Shown here: positions 22,665 to 34,080 of the stretch, in pieces
Position numbering within the stretch: position 1 is the first letter of the stretch
How the letters are laid out: the number at the start of each line of letters is the position of its first letter
DNA from: Adiantum capillus-veneris
Taxonomy: Eukaryota; Streptophyta; Polypodiopsida; Polypodiales; Pteridaceae
NCBI GenBank assembly: GCA_014529385.2
Contig: CM043964.1
Span: forward strand, 102,894,087 to 102,958,086
Length of the DNA stretch: 64,000 nucleotides
Direction: 5' to 3'
The notes under the pieces: generated by a model
Databases searched by the model: none
The model's input: only the letters and a program-made list of their open reading frames with translations
What the model was told of the DNA's origin: nothing
Position numbers and translations under genes: made by a program

Positions 22665-23580
22665 TGTTGGATGGATACGCTGCGACGGACGTCAGCACAT
22701 CGAGAACTCACCTAACATATAATTTCAGCTAAGGACGAAGCTCGACCCGAAGGCGCGTGGAAGCAAGCATAAGGTATCAACCTACACTCGACCGACTCCT
22801 AACTAATTCCTACAGAGGTCTCTACCAATTGTCTAAGTCACAGCCTTCAAGAGTGCATAAGAGGAAACTTCCTACAATGCTTTCTAGAGCTAAACACCCA
22901 TCAAACAATCCCGAAACACCATAGAACTTGGAGGAGACCCTACTAACACCAATAGGTCGCTCTCCCTAAGGTCTATGAACCAAAACCCCAACCCAAAACA
23001 CACGGTGAAAAATCACATAGGATATCTGGCCAAAATCTGCAGGTCTTCGTTTCCGAAATCTAAAGTGCCTCGTGTGAATGCGTGGATATGCTGCAATGAA
23101 AAATCAGACAACGTATGCTCACCCAAACACCAAATGAAGCTCATCGAAGGAGCTCGCACAACCAGACCGTATGCGCGCAATGTGGGTATCGGCGCGTAGC
23201 TCTCGTCGGGGGCAACACGCTGCACTTCTCAGCACTGGATTCCGACCACCGGTGCACACATATCGTCAAGATGAAGCTCACACTCTCTCTCGTATACAGT
23301 ACGCTCACTCACAGACTTCAAAACTTGTTTTAAAAATGACAAAAGGTCTTTTCATTAAGGTCAAAAAGTGGTATATATACCTTACAATTCTCGAACCCTA
23401 AAGTTCCAAAATCAACCATCTACTCAATCTAACTATCAAAATTAGGATACAATCTGGAAACTTCTGTAAGTCCCAATATTTACAAGGTGAAAAATCAAGT
23501 TTTCCTCAATGAATGAATAATTACAAAAATAATAATCTTCCAAGTAGTTAATTGCCGTGGGGTGTGTCCAGCTTCTAACA
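22665..23580 (-). repeat. Element A 5' LTR
   Basis: 916 bp with TG...CA ends (minus strand TGTTAGAAGC... to ...CATCCAACA). The candidate TATA box is GTATATATAC at 23371-23380, followed on the minus strand by 'cactttttgacc'. A similar stretch is in the B 3' LTR ('cataaataccactttttgg' at about 56592), which relates the two families. Full length compared with the deleted 3' copy. Confidence 0.92.
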
Positions 23581-24270
23581 GGACTAGAACAAGGGATACT
23601 TCAACAAGGACAACCAATTAGACCGCAAAAAAGGTGTGCAATCGAGGGTAAATGTACCAACCATGAGACCAATGAGTGCTACTACCGACCAAAGTATGAT
23701 GGCAATGTTCAGTACGTTCCAATGAGGCGACAAGGACAATCCATGTACAGATACTAGCCTAACATGGCACCAGCTCAAAGAACACTAATGGGTATGGAAA
23801 GACCTAAACCCGTGTTACGTCAATAACCTCGGTATCTAGGACATAATGCAGTGCCTATAAAGTACATGCATTCAAAGGGAGTTATAGATGAACAAGCACT
23901 AGTCCCTGTTACACCCTATACTGAGCCTAATCCATCTACAATAATGGTAGAAGGAGATTGGTATCATTCACATCCACCACCAATGGAAGAACCTGTAACT
24001 TATGCTCCACCAGAGCTTGCACCAATGTATTATGTAGCTAATCAAGGTGTTAGTACTCCTATGGTAAGACCCATGATTAAGCCAAGAAAAAAAAACTGTC
24101 ACAATTGTGGTACATATGATCATTGGAAAAATGAATATCCAGAGCCTGACAAAAACCTCAAGCTGGTTGAAGCTTATTGCATACAATGTTGCAAAAACGG
24201 AGGACACTTCCTAGAAGATTGTCCTAAAAATCCTTTTAACAAGGGAAAAATAGTAGTAAACGTAGTTTAA
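23581..24270 (+). pseudogene. Element B gag fragment 3 (nucleocapsid)
   Basis: The B frame resumes after element A. It shows a first Cys/His cluster 'RCAIEGKCTNHETNECYY' (C-x5-C-x2-H-x4-C), a Pro-rich stretch, then two knuckles 'NCHNCGTYDHWKNEYP' (last Cys replaced by Tyr) and 'YCIQCCKNGGHFLEDCPKNP'. The final part (23851-24270) is open for 139 residues and ends at a TAA. Stops at 23755 and about 23828 interrupt the upstream part. It corresponds to A 18930-17900. Confidence 0.82.
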
Positions 24271-25399
24271 GTGATACCTAGTAGCTCATAGAGAGTGAAC
24301 CGATTGTTCCAATCAAGGTAATCACTAGAGCCCAGGCTAAGAAAAAGAAACATAACTCCTCTGATGATTCAAAGAATAAAAAAATTACCTCTCAAAAGAC
24401 CAAAAGAAGCAGAAGTAAAAGGTATGAGTTAAAAAAACAGAAACAACGAGTTGAAATCGAGGAGAAAGCAAAGAAGCTATTCCAAGAAAAGGTGAAAGAA
24501 CTTGGAAGTGAAATCAAAGAAACAACCGTAAAATCTGGAAGATCAATTTTGGTTGATAAAATTTTTGAGCCTATAAATGCAGCCTTAGAAGCCTACCAAG
24601 CAGGACTTAAAGCATGCCAAAAAATGAAAAACAAATGGAAAAACTATCCTTATCTAGACATGGAAGCAGCTAAGCTTGAAGCTTATCAAAATTTGGTAAG
24701 AATCACCGAAGAGTTGCTAAAAAAACAAAAACCCAAGCTGGAAAGTATAGCAAAACCTGAGGAGCTTGTGGTAAGAGACAATCAACAAAATTCCAAAGTG
24801 GTGATAGAACCCCACTTGAAATGAAAAGAGCCAGAAATTATAGTGATAGGTGACGAAGATGCCTTAAACGAAATTCCATTCATAGAGGAAGACTGGCAAG
24901 GACACTTATGGGAAAAAGTAAGAGAGATCAATGATGGGATCCTAACTCTAAAGTCAACTCCTATAGAGGAAGTTTGGTTAGACAACCTACCTCCTCATAT
25001 GGACATGGATGTACAATCCTTGTACGGGGATTGCGGATCTGAAGCTTCAAGAATGTTTAAACCATTGACCTTGAAAACATTACCCTCTTACTTGGGAGAT
25101 AACGAAGATGAATCCATAGTGTGTAAGACCACTAAAGTAAAAAGAGCGGAACAGACCCCGGAAGTAGATAATATTCATTCAATCATGTCTACTCTTACTT
25201 TGGAGAACTGTTAAAAATCAGACTATATTTATGGAATGACCTATAAAAAACCCTAGAGAAGACGGGGATAACAGAGCTCATCGTAAAAAAATGTGGAAAG
25301 ATTGAAACAAGAAATGAATAACAAGGAGATTTGATATGTTCCAATGAACAAAGCTGGAGAATATTACAAAGGGGAAGAAGGAAACACCACCCTTCCAGT
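24271..25399 (+). pseudogene. Element B Gag-PR linker
   Basis: Lys/Glu-rich linker matching A 17969-16600. 'LVDKIFEPINAALEAYQAGL' aligns with A 'LADKVNEQLDALLKAYEARL', 'NYPYLDMEAAK' with A 'TYPYAEIEKE', and 'LKTLPSYLGDNEDES' with A 'LKTLPSYLGEYEAKS'. Open pieces are 24492-24824 and 24843-25214 with stops between. Probably a structural or spacer part of the polyprotein; no enzymatic motif is seen. Confidence 0.72.
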
Positions 25400-26168
25400 G
25401 AAATATAATGATATTCAAACCATGGCAATACTGGATAGTGGAGCAGGTATAGCCATAGCCACAAAAACAGTATGGGAATCCTGGGGACAGCCAACCATTA
25501 GAAAAACTCAAATGTAATTGCAATTGGTTGATGGACATATTGAAAGACCCTTAGGATTGTTAGAAAAAGTGATAGTTAATTCCTGTGGGATTGAATAGCA
25601 ACATACTTTTGCCATAGTAGACTTTGGGAAGAAACTCAATTACGAAATCATATTGGGAAGACCTTTCATGCGACAGGTACAACTTATCCAAGATTGGGGA
25701 AATAATTATCTGTACTTGAAGCAAGTGGGATCTATAACAAGGGTTAATCTAAAAGATCACACTTATAAAGAACTCATGAAAATGCCCATACAAGAGTTTG
25801 ATTCAGTCTCTTTGGCTGAAACGAAGCTTTCCTATTGGTTAAACAAAGACACTCCTATGTGGATGTGCGGAGCTTCAGCAAACGGAAGTTTAAAAAGAGA
25901 AGAATGTATTTTAAAAATGGATTGCACAGATGAAGCCTATGTACCTAAACCCTTTCCAGAGCATTTGTTTGAGCCATTTGAGTGGACCCAAATTTTAGCG
26001 ACAATGGAGGTATGTGTATATACGTCTATGTCTACTGAATTTTGCAATGAGGATGGCTACGACATAATTCCCATCCAAATAATTTCAACCCTCCACATTG
26101 AAGATGAAATTGAAGAACCCAAGGACTTGATGAAAGATCAACAAGTCTTTTCAGACCTCTACTACAAT
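25400..26168 (+). pseudogene. Element B protease (PR1)
   Basis: Retropepsin with 'AILDSGAGIAIATKTVW' (catalytic D-S-G) near 25430 and 'NYEIILGRPFMRQVQLIQ' near 25640. Two stops (about 25515 and 25598) break it. From 25653 it is open for 170 residues, including 'WLNKDTPMWMCGASANGSL', as in A and D. It is interrupted at 26169 by the hAT. The frame continues at 44517 with 'ATNELNKHSA'. Confidence 0.85.
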
Positions 26169-27355
26169 CTAAGTTGCATTATTCGTTATTCGGGAGACGT
26201 ATAATACGCGAATAATGGGCGTATTATTCGTTTATCTAAATTATACGGCCGTATTATACGGTGCCACATCAGCATAAACGGCCAAGCGTATAACTTCTTG
26301 GTTTTTCGATCGAAAAACTTTTCGAACGAAATTATTTTCGATCAAAAATTATAACGATCGAATATGTTAGTATATATAGCAGCACGCGACAGGCCTCATA
26401 CCATCTTTCATCGTCACTGTTTTCCATGTGAGTACTTTCACCAAACGATCAAAAAAATAATTTGTAAAGAAATAAAACAATTTGAATTAAATAAAAATTA
26501 AAATTCAATAGAATTTAAGTTTTGTGATTCAAATTTATGAATTTGTTTTGAAAAAATTAGTAAATAGTTGAAAGTTTGTATTTTGTGAAGAGTTTAATCT
26601 CTCACCTGATACAAACTGTAATTATAAGAATCACTTTTCAATGTGTTCAATTAATTGACACTTGAAAGTGACTAATAAAAAAAAAGTAGGATATTATCGT
26701 TGTGTGTAGAGTGTACTCTCACATGAGATAATTAGTTTAAAAATATAATTACATAAAAATTAATTTTATGTAATTTAAAGTTCGATTTTGATGTGTAGAG
26801 ATTTTCTCTCACTTCAAAATGAATATAATGAAACAAAATTATATTTTTACGTTTTGTGTAGAGCTATTCACACTGCTATGCTCTCACTAGAGTAAAAATT
26901 TAGGAAAAACATGTCTAAAAATATTGATATTCTCTTATCTTTATTTGGACTGCAAAATCTACCGTACTGTGTGAGAGCATACACATGCTCGCATTGTAGA
27001 TAGATATTCGCTTAAAAATCTATGGTAAAGTGTAAGAACTTTTTGTTCGCACTTTACATAGATACGATAATTATCAAGTATTGTAAGTGATTATCGTTTT
27101 GACATTTAAAAATATCACTTATAGCTCTTGTATGTATAACAATTTATAATGATAATCATTTTAATACTTGATTTAATTGTAATTATTGATTATCGTAATG
27201 TGTTAAAGCTACAAGCTTGCACTTTAGATAAATCGATGCAATTTATATGTAATCCAATGGTATTGTTTTTTATTATTGTATTTTTGTTCAATCATTGTTT
27301 TTAATTATTTTAATTTCGTTCAATCATTGTTAGTTAAATTAATTTAATGTTTTAA
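26169..27355. repeat. hAT left end with subterminal repeats
   Basis: It starts with the TIR, then clustered CGTATAA/TTATACG motifs, including the 12-bp palindrome ATACGGCCGTAT, and TTTTCGATCGAAAA-like motifs. From about 26584 to 27000 five copies of a motif of the form GTGTAGAG-N4-6-CTCTCAC recur (for example 26701-26726 and 26791-26815). The arms are self-complementary. Such subterminal arrays are usually transposase binding sites in hAT elements. No gene is seen. Confidence 0.75.
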
Positions 27356-27419
27356 TTGATTTTGATTATGAAAATGATCATTGACTTTGTTTTTACTAGC
27401 AAATTACTTTTGTGCATCA

Positions 27420-29228
27420 TGGTGAAAGGACAAGAGTGGAGTTATGTGCATGAGTTGAAAGCTGGGAGAAATACATCTCGACTTAAATGTAAATCTTGTG
27501 GCCACGAGTTCAGTGGTAATGCAACCAGAATTAAAGATCATTTATTTAAAGTCCCTGGCAATGTTGAAAAGTGCGGGGCACCACCAAAAGATATTCATGA
27601 AAAATTTGCCATGTATTCTCGCAAAGTAAAGTTGATTCTTGCAGCTAAACATAAAGGTGATGTTTCTAAAGATATTCATGCGAATATTGAACCATCTGTA
27701 TGCAATGAGGCAAGAGAAGAGGTGTGTACCACTCAAGTAAATGATCAAAGTTCTCAATTGAACCCTCTTCATGGACATGCTTCTACATCAGGAGGAGTTC
27801 CTAGCACAAGCAAATCCGGCAGAGCGTCATCCAATGGAGAGACAATGCATGAAGCATTAGGTAAACAATGGTTGCTTGAGTTGCATTTAAAATGGACACA
27901 AGCATTTGTTGTGTGTGGCATATCGTTCAATGCTATGCGCAATCCAATATTTCAAGATGCTTTGATGAGTACAGCCAAAAAAGGATTTATGCTTCCTGAC
28001 TATAACAAGATGCGAACTGAATATCTTGATAAAGTCAAAGACAATACTGAAGCCATTCTCAAACGCACAGTTCTAGAGTTTGTTCCAACATATGGATGCA
28101 CCATAGAAATGGATGGATGGACTAACTGTCAGAAAAAACCTTTAATCAATGTAATGCTTATTAACCCTAGAGGGGCTATGTTCGTGGAAGCAATTGACAA
28201 CTCATTGAAAGAGAAGACTATCACCTACCTAGTAGGGGTGTATGAGCGTGCAATTGCAAAGGTAGGTGGACCAAAGAATGTGACTGCTATTGTCACAGAT
28301 AATGTGGCCAACTACAAAGGAGCAGGAAGAGCTATTCAAGTCAAGTATCCGCAGATTTCTTGGGTACCATGTGCAGCTCACACTTTAATTTTCTTTTAAA
28401 AGATATTGGTAAAATGGCATGTGTGAAGCAAACTTTATTGGATGCAAATCATGTGGTGAAATGCTCAGCAAGTATCCAAGTTATCAGGAAGCAGCTGGTC
28501 GATGTGCGCAAATAGTAAGATCGCCAGTCTTTTGGCATAATGTAGAAAGAATAGTAACTATGTCAAAGCCATTTGTAGATCTTTTGAGAGCAGTGGACAC
28601 AGATTCTTTTATTTTTGTTTGGGTCTATTGGTATATGTCAGAGGCTATACGCAAGCTAAGAGAAAATGTCTGTTTTGGTGCAAAGGATAAAGCTACCATG
28701 ATTACAATTGTTAACAAGCGTTGGGTGCAGTTGCATACGCCATTGCATGGTGCGGCTTTTGTATTGGATCCTAAGTTTCAAATGCATCAGCAATCTGCCA
28801 ACAAAGAAGTTATGTCCGACTTCAAAACAATGTGCTCCCAACTCTTAGGGCACAACGAGTAGATTATGCCAACAGAACTGGTATGTTTCAGGATCCGTGG
28901 CATATAGATGCCATTGGCAAAACAAGTGCACCTTTATGGTGGAGAGAAAGTGGAGTTGCAACACATTGCAGTTAGAGTTTTATCAGTAGCTGCATCAAGT
29001 GGAGCTTATGAGAGAAACTGGTCAGCATTCGACTTTGTGCACACTAAAAAGTGAAATAGACTTCATACTAAACCGGCTGCTGATTTGGTGTATGTTTTTT
29101 GCAATATGAGACTTATTTATAAGCCTCAAAACATTGCAACTAGAGCCGCTCAAAAGCAATATGGAGTCTTTCAAATGCATGAAGCTATTTCTGGAGAAGT
29201 TGATGATGATGATGATATGGAATGGGAG
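27420..29228 (+). pseudogene. hAT transposase (BED finger, DUF659), 5' part
   Basis: It cuts and re-inserts the transposon. The start at 27420 ('MVKGQEWSYVHEL') places the BED-type finger at residues 20-50 ('CKSCGHEF' with 'RIKDH' and a later Cys). The DUF659/hAT catalytic region follows with 'TIEMDGWTNCQKKPLINV' (first Asp), 'AIVTDNVANYKGAGRA' (second Asp) and 'WVPCAAHTL' (C-x2-H). A frameshift near 28396 and another near 28450 precede 'KYPSYQEAAGRC'. The dimerisation region 'RVLSVAASSGAYERNWSAF' near 28970-29030 is preceded by stops. Element C interrupts the gene at 29229, shortly before its end. Confidence 0.88.
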
Positions 29229-29686
29229 TGTAGACGGCTGGCGCGTCACCATGTGGGAACGTGTTCTTAGAAGATGGGCAATGAATCACTTAGTAATTAC
29301 TATGGTAAACCCAAAGCATATAAATAGGGGCCATTACTTTGATATCGGTTTGGCAATTGTTATCACTTGTATTAGCGCTTTGAGCTATAATTGCATTTGA
29401 GCATCAGTGGCAGTATTATCGGCTACACTTTCCCTCTCTGTAATCATATTCACTGTAATTTCAATCATGATATATATATATTCCAGTGATACTGACTTCT
29501 CAACAGTCTTCTGAATCTGAATCTGAACTTTACTCCAGTCTTTAAGTCTGATTCTCATTTCAGTATTCATATTTTAGTCTAGTCACTGATTTCTGTCTAG
29601 TCTGCTGTCTGAACTCTTCCTACTCTAAGTAGCTGAAATCCTTCAACACTGGAATTAGCTGTCTCAAGATATCAGCTCCAATTCCA
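29229..29686 (+). repeat. Element C 5' LTR
   Basis: 458 bp, TGTAGACGG...CCAATTCCA. The TATA box TATAAATA is at 29319-29326. Short ORFs repeated in both LTRs are not genes. Confidence 0.95.
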
Positions 29687-29689
29687 TTT

Positions 29690-29707
29690 TGGCGATCACG
29701 GTGGCTA
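29690..29707 (+). promoter_or_regulatory. Element C candidate primer binding site
   Basis: TGGCGATCACGGTGGCTA begins three bases after the LTR, the expected place. TGGCGA would fit a tRNA ending in UCGCCA, possibly tRNA-Arg as in Ogre-type elements, but I cannot confirm the match. Confidence 0.55.
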
Positions 29708-29720
29708 GAGCTGAATCTCG

Positions 29721-31310
29721 TTGACTGAAAGACTCTTCTCCCAGTTGAAGTTTTCAGCAATGGCACGAAAATCTAATCGTGGCCGGAAATCTACCAATCG
29801 TGTGGACCCCATTCCTGAGGAGTTAGGAAGAGAGTCTGATCCCAAGCAAGAGAAAATGACTGGCACTGAGGCTCAGGAGGAGCATAGTCAGGCTGATGAG
29901 GCGCAGGACTCACAGCATTCCAGTCATTCTCGACGCAGACGGGCAGAATGGGAAGCACGAAAGGCAAAGAGTTCCAAGGGTTCTCAGTCTCGCCAGAACG
30001 ATGAGCATATAAAAGGCAGAAGGGGAAGTCACCGAACTTCTAGCAGACAAAACAGAGAGGATACTGAGACCGAGACAAAAACAAAGATTGATTGGGATGC
30101 TGACACTGACAACTGCAAGAAGGCTCCCAAGCGTCAGCCTGAAGCCAAGAAGCGAACTGGTGGAATTAGCAGCAATCGACATGATTACTCCGCTTCCCTG
30201 AAGATTTCCTTTCCCATGTTCAAAGGAGGGAAAAAGGATGATCCTGATGTTCACATATAGGCTTTTGAGCAGTATGCTGAACTAAAAAACATTGATGAAG
30301 ATTATTGGGGGGAATACTTTCCACAAACCTTGAAGGAATCAGCAAGGAAATGGTATTACCATTACCCTGCATGCCAACTAAGATCATATAATAAATTACT
30401 TAAGAACTTCAAGTTGGAATATTCCAACAATCGAGGAGATGAGGATATTCTCTGTGAATTGGATTAGATCAAACAGGGGAATTTGTCAGTCCGCAGCTAT
30501 GTAGAAAAGACCAAAGAACACCCTAGACAACTGCAAGAACCACCGTCTGAGAAGAGATTAAGGTCATGGTTTCTGAATGGGTTTAGAAGCAAGAAGCTGA
30601 GAGAAAAAGAAGTACCAGCTCCTACAAAGAAATTAAATGACCTGGTCTAGCGAGCATTAAAACTGGAACAGCAGGCTAAGAAAGAAAAAAGCCACAAGAA
30701 GCGAAGGACCAGTAGCAGTAGTTCGGCTACTGAAACTTCTGATTCCAGTGCAACATCCAGCAGTTCCGAGAGCAGTTCCAATGAACGGACAAAGGAAAAA
30801 TCAAAGAAAGGATCATGGACCAAGAAAATTGAAGAAATGGCTAGGCAGATTGCGGAGATTAGCCGCACAAGATAGCCGGTCCGGAAGATGCAGACTTGGT
30901 GTTCAAGATGTAAATCCAAGGACCATATCTCCACGGAATGCCCACAATGTACCTACTGCAAGGCCTTCAGTCACCTATGGAATAATTGTGGCATCCGAAT
31001 TCACCATTTTAAGAAAGGAAAGGATCTATCAGTGGTTGCCTACACTGAACCAGTGACGACAGAGCCAATCAAAGTAGCCCAAGAAGAAGGACCAGGTACT
31101 AGTGGTACTGGTCAAGGACGAGGCAGATACCAACTAGAAATGGGCAGAGGAAGAGGAAGAGGCAACTTCCAGACCAGAATCATGAATTGCTATACCTGTT
31201 GAAAGTATGGTCATTTTGTAGACCAATGTCCAGATGCACCGGTAACAACTGCTACTGAGGCTAAGGCACCAGAGCCAGTCCTAGTCAGAGTAGTTACCAG
31301 GAGCAAAGGA
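29721..31310 (+). pseudogene. Element C gag
   Basis: One reading frame interrupted by five stops (30258, about 30465, 30648, 30873 and 31201). All are TAG or TGA explicable by one transition from TGG, CAG or CGA. The N-terminus is Arg/Lys/Ser-rich. A gag domain follows with 'LKISFPMFKGGKKDDPDVHI' and 'WYYHYPACQLRSYNKLLKNF'. Three Cys clusters follow: 'WCSRCKSKDHISTECP', 'CTYCKAFSHLWNNC', and 'CYTC' with 'KYGHFVDQCP' across a stop. RG-rich repeats precede the last knuckle. Confidence 0.85.
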
Positions 31311-32678
31311 GTGATCATTGAAGAGATTCCAGACATTTCAGAAGTACCAGCCAACTCTAACAGCAGCAAGTGGGCCCAACAAAGGGAAGTTTGGAAGGCC
31401 AAGGGTAAGGAAAAGGTGGTAGATGAGTGGCAAGAGCAGCGGGAACTAGCAGCTAAGATCACAGAGGATTTAGCTAAGAAGCTTCCAGAGCAGCCAGAAA
31501 GTTCCGAGGCTAGAGTCATTCAGAAGATAGCAGCCCAATCGACTGATAAAGATCAGTCAGTACCGGCTATGATAGAGACCTTGCTGGCTGTGGTACATAG
31601 ACTAGCTGGTGAGATGGAAGAGGAAGGAAAGAGTAGAAGTATTGCTAAAGAAGAATGGCAGTCTGAGAACACTAGCTCTTCAAGATCTGACAATCAGTCT
31701 GACCAGGAGCAAGAGGAAATTCATGTGAAAATTTGTGATAGAATCCAGAAGCTGACTGTAGAGCTGGAGGATATAAGAAAGACCTTACCTGAGGTGGCCA
31801 ACTTTATCAAGCAGCGTAGGAAGACTGAGGTAGATGCCAGAACAGTAGACCTGACGGCTGTCCGGGATGATGAAGTTCCACTTATTCAGGTAGATTACAA
31901 GGTCAGGAAGCAGTGGGAACCTCTCTCAAGTGTCATACTGGATGGAGGAGCAGGAGTCAATATAATGGGAACCCATCTTCAACAAAGAATGGGTATCACC
32001 AACATGAAACCAGCACCATTCAAAGTAAGGATGGCAGATCATCGAGTTGTACAAGCAACGGGCATGATTGAAAACATGCAGATAAGAGTGGGGAGGGAAA
32101 AATTCAAAACTAGTTTCCTAGTTTTGGATGTGCAAGGCGCATATGGAATGCTATTAGGCCGCCCATGGTTAAGAACACCACATGCTGTTCATGACTACGC
32201 AAACCAGACTTTAACCATAGAAGGGGCCAGTGGCAGAATCAAAATCCAGACCAACAATATGAGGAGCTGGGAAAAGGAACTAAGGCCGAAGGAGTTGTGT
32301 CAGAAATACCGAGCTAAGAAAATTGAGCGAATGCTGGCAGCAATGAACATCTTTCCTTTGGCAGAATTTGATTTGAATGCAGTCCTACTAAACAAAGAGC
32401 AAGCTGACAAGCAGAAGAAACAATTCCCTGACCAATTCACTGAAGTCAATAAAGGGGAAAGAACTGTTCAGATAACTGAAAGAATGGAGGAACCAGCTGA
32501 TACTGATATAATGGAAGAATCAGCATGTCCAGAAGAATATCCACCTGATCAGAATAATGATTCAGAAATGAATGGACCTTCTTGGAACTACGCTGAAGAG
32601 TCGACCAAACAAAAAGGAGGAGGACCCAACTGGTTGCTTCTAGATGATCAGGAAGTAGAGGAATGGAACCTGGGATGA
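31311..32678 (+). pseudogene. Element C protease region
   Basis: Open for 455 residues in the gag frame. The first half is charged linker. Retropepsin follows with 'SSVILDGGAGVNIMG' (D-G-G in place of D-S/T-G) and 'AYGMLLGRPWLRTPHAVHDY'. A TGA at 32676 ends the open stretch where homology continues into the RT region, so it may be a decayed CGA codon rather than a natural stop. Confidence 0.85.
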
Positions 32679-34080
32679 GAGGAAAATCCCAGAATGATCA
32701 AAGTCAATAAGCACTTGAAACTGGCAATGAAGGAAAAGGCACGGATAATGTTCCAGAACTATAGAGATGTATTTGCCTGGGAACATACAGATTTGAAGGG
32801 AGTAGATCCTAAAGTTTGTCAGCACCGAATCCCACTAAAATCGGACGCTAGGCCAGTCAGATTACAAAGATACCGGATGAACCCTAACTATGCAAAGAAG
32901 GTCAAGGAGGAGGGTTCATAACGGAAGTAGCAAGCAGTGATTGGTTATTTCCAATAGTTGTCGTTCCTAAGAAGAATGGGAAATTAAGGGTTTGTGTCGA
33001 CTATAGGAAACTAAATGCCTAGACCATTAAGGATCCATTTCCCTTACCTTTTACTGATATGTTGCTTGATGAGATCGCAGGATATGAGATGTATAGCTTC
33101 ATGGATGGTTATAGCGGCTATAACCAGTTACAGATTGCTCCAGAAGATAGGACCAAGACCACTTTCATCACTGAGTGGCGAGCCTTCATGTATCTGGTGA
33201 TGCCTTTTGGCCTGTGCAATGCACCAGCTACTTTTCAACGGTGTATGATGGAGATGTTTAATGAATTTCTTCATCGGTTCCTCACCATTTTCATGGATGA
33301 CTTCACTGTCTATTCAATTGAGGAACAACATCTTCTATTCCTAGAGATGGTTTTTAAACGCTATCAGGAGAAAAGGATTTGCTTGAATCCATTTAAATCA
33401 GTATTTCTGGTTTGGAAGGGACAACTACTAGGACATGTGGTTTCCCGTAATGGAATAGAAATGGCCAACGACAAAATACAGTGTGTCTAGAAAGCTAAAG
33501 CACCCATAACTGCTTCTGAGTTGAGTTCTTTTTTGGGGTATGTGAATTTTTATAGAAGATTTGTACACAAATTTTCTTCTCAAGCAGTGCCACTATATGA
33601 GCTTACAAAGAAGACCAGTAAGTTCAATTGGACTTCTGAGTGTGAGGAGAGTTTCCAGAATTTGAAAAAAGCCATTACCAGTAAACCAGTCCTCAGGCAG
33701 CCGAACTGGGATATCATTTTTCATGTACACGTCGATGCTTCAGGATTGGCAATGGGGGCAATATTAGCTCAGCCAGATGGCAAAACAGACTATCCGGTCT
33801 ATTTTGCTAGTCCGAGATTCAGTCAGGCTGAACAAGGCTATATGACTACTGAAAGAGAAGCCCTCGGAATGGTTTTTAGCGCTACAAAGTTCAGGCATTA
33901 CCTATTGGGGAAGTTATTCAAGCTCTTCTATTTCTGATTAAAAAAGTCATTATTCAAGGCAGGCTGATAAGATGGATGATGTTCCTTATGGAATTTGAGT
34001 TCATAATTTTCCATAAGCCTGGCCGAAACCACTATGGAGCTGACTTTCTTTCCAGAAGTACAGAAGGATTTTCAAAATCA
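32679..34080 (+). pseudogene. Element C reverse transcriptase-RNase H
   Basis: Visible RT motifs are 'DWLFPIVVVPKKNGKLRVCV', 'FMDGYSGYNQLQIAPEDR', 'VMPFGLCNAPATFQRCM', 'IFMDDFTVYS' (F-M-D-D) and 'LLGHVVSRNGIEM'. RNase H shows 'HVHVDASGLAMGAILAQPDG' and 'TTEREALGMVFSATKFRHYL'. Damage includes a short loss near 32920 that shifts frame before 'GFITEVASSDW', TAG stops at about 33020 and 33488, and frameshifts near 33940-33975. Confidence 0.9.

Larger units (their letters stand above)
3914..23580 (-). mobile_element. Element A: 19.7-kb Ty3/gypsy retrotransposon with extra 3' coding region
   Basis: A is a complete but decayed element read on the minus strand. Order: 5' LTR (22665-23580), PBS (22646-22663), 2.1-kb leader with palindromes, gag, PR, RT-RNase H, integrase, PR2, spacer with palindromes, tail ORF, polypurine tract (4510-4524), 3' LTR (3914-4509). 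The flanking 5-bp duplications are GGACC (3909-3913) and GGACT (23581-23585), one mismatch. The LTRs differ by about 20 substitutions plus a 320-bp internal deletion in the 3' copy, so this is not a recent insertion. The length is at the high end for gypsy elements. The Asp-type PBS, missing chromodomain and 3' ORF suggest Athila/Tat affinity (inference). Confidence 0.9.
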
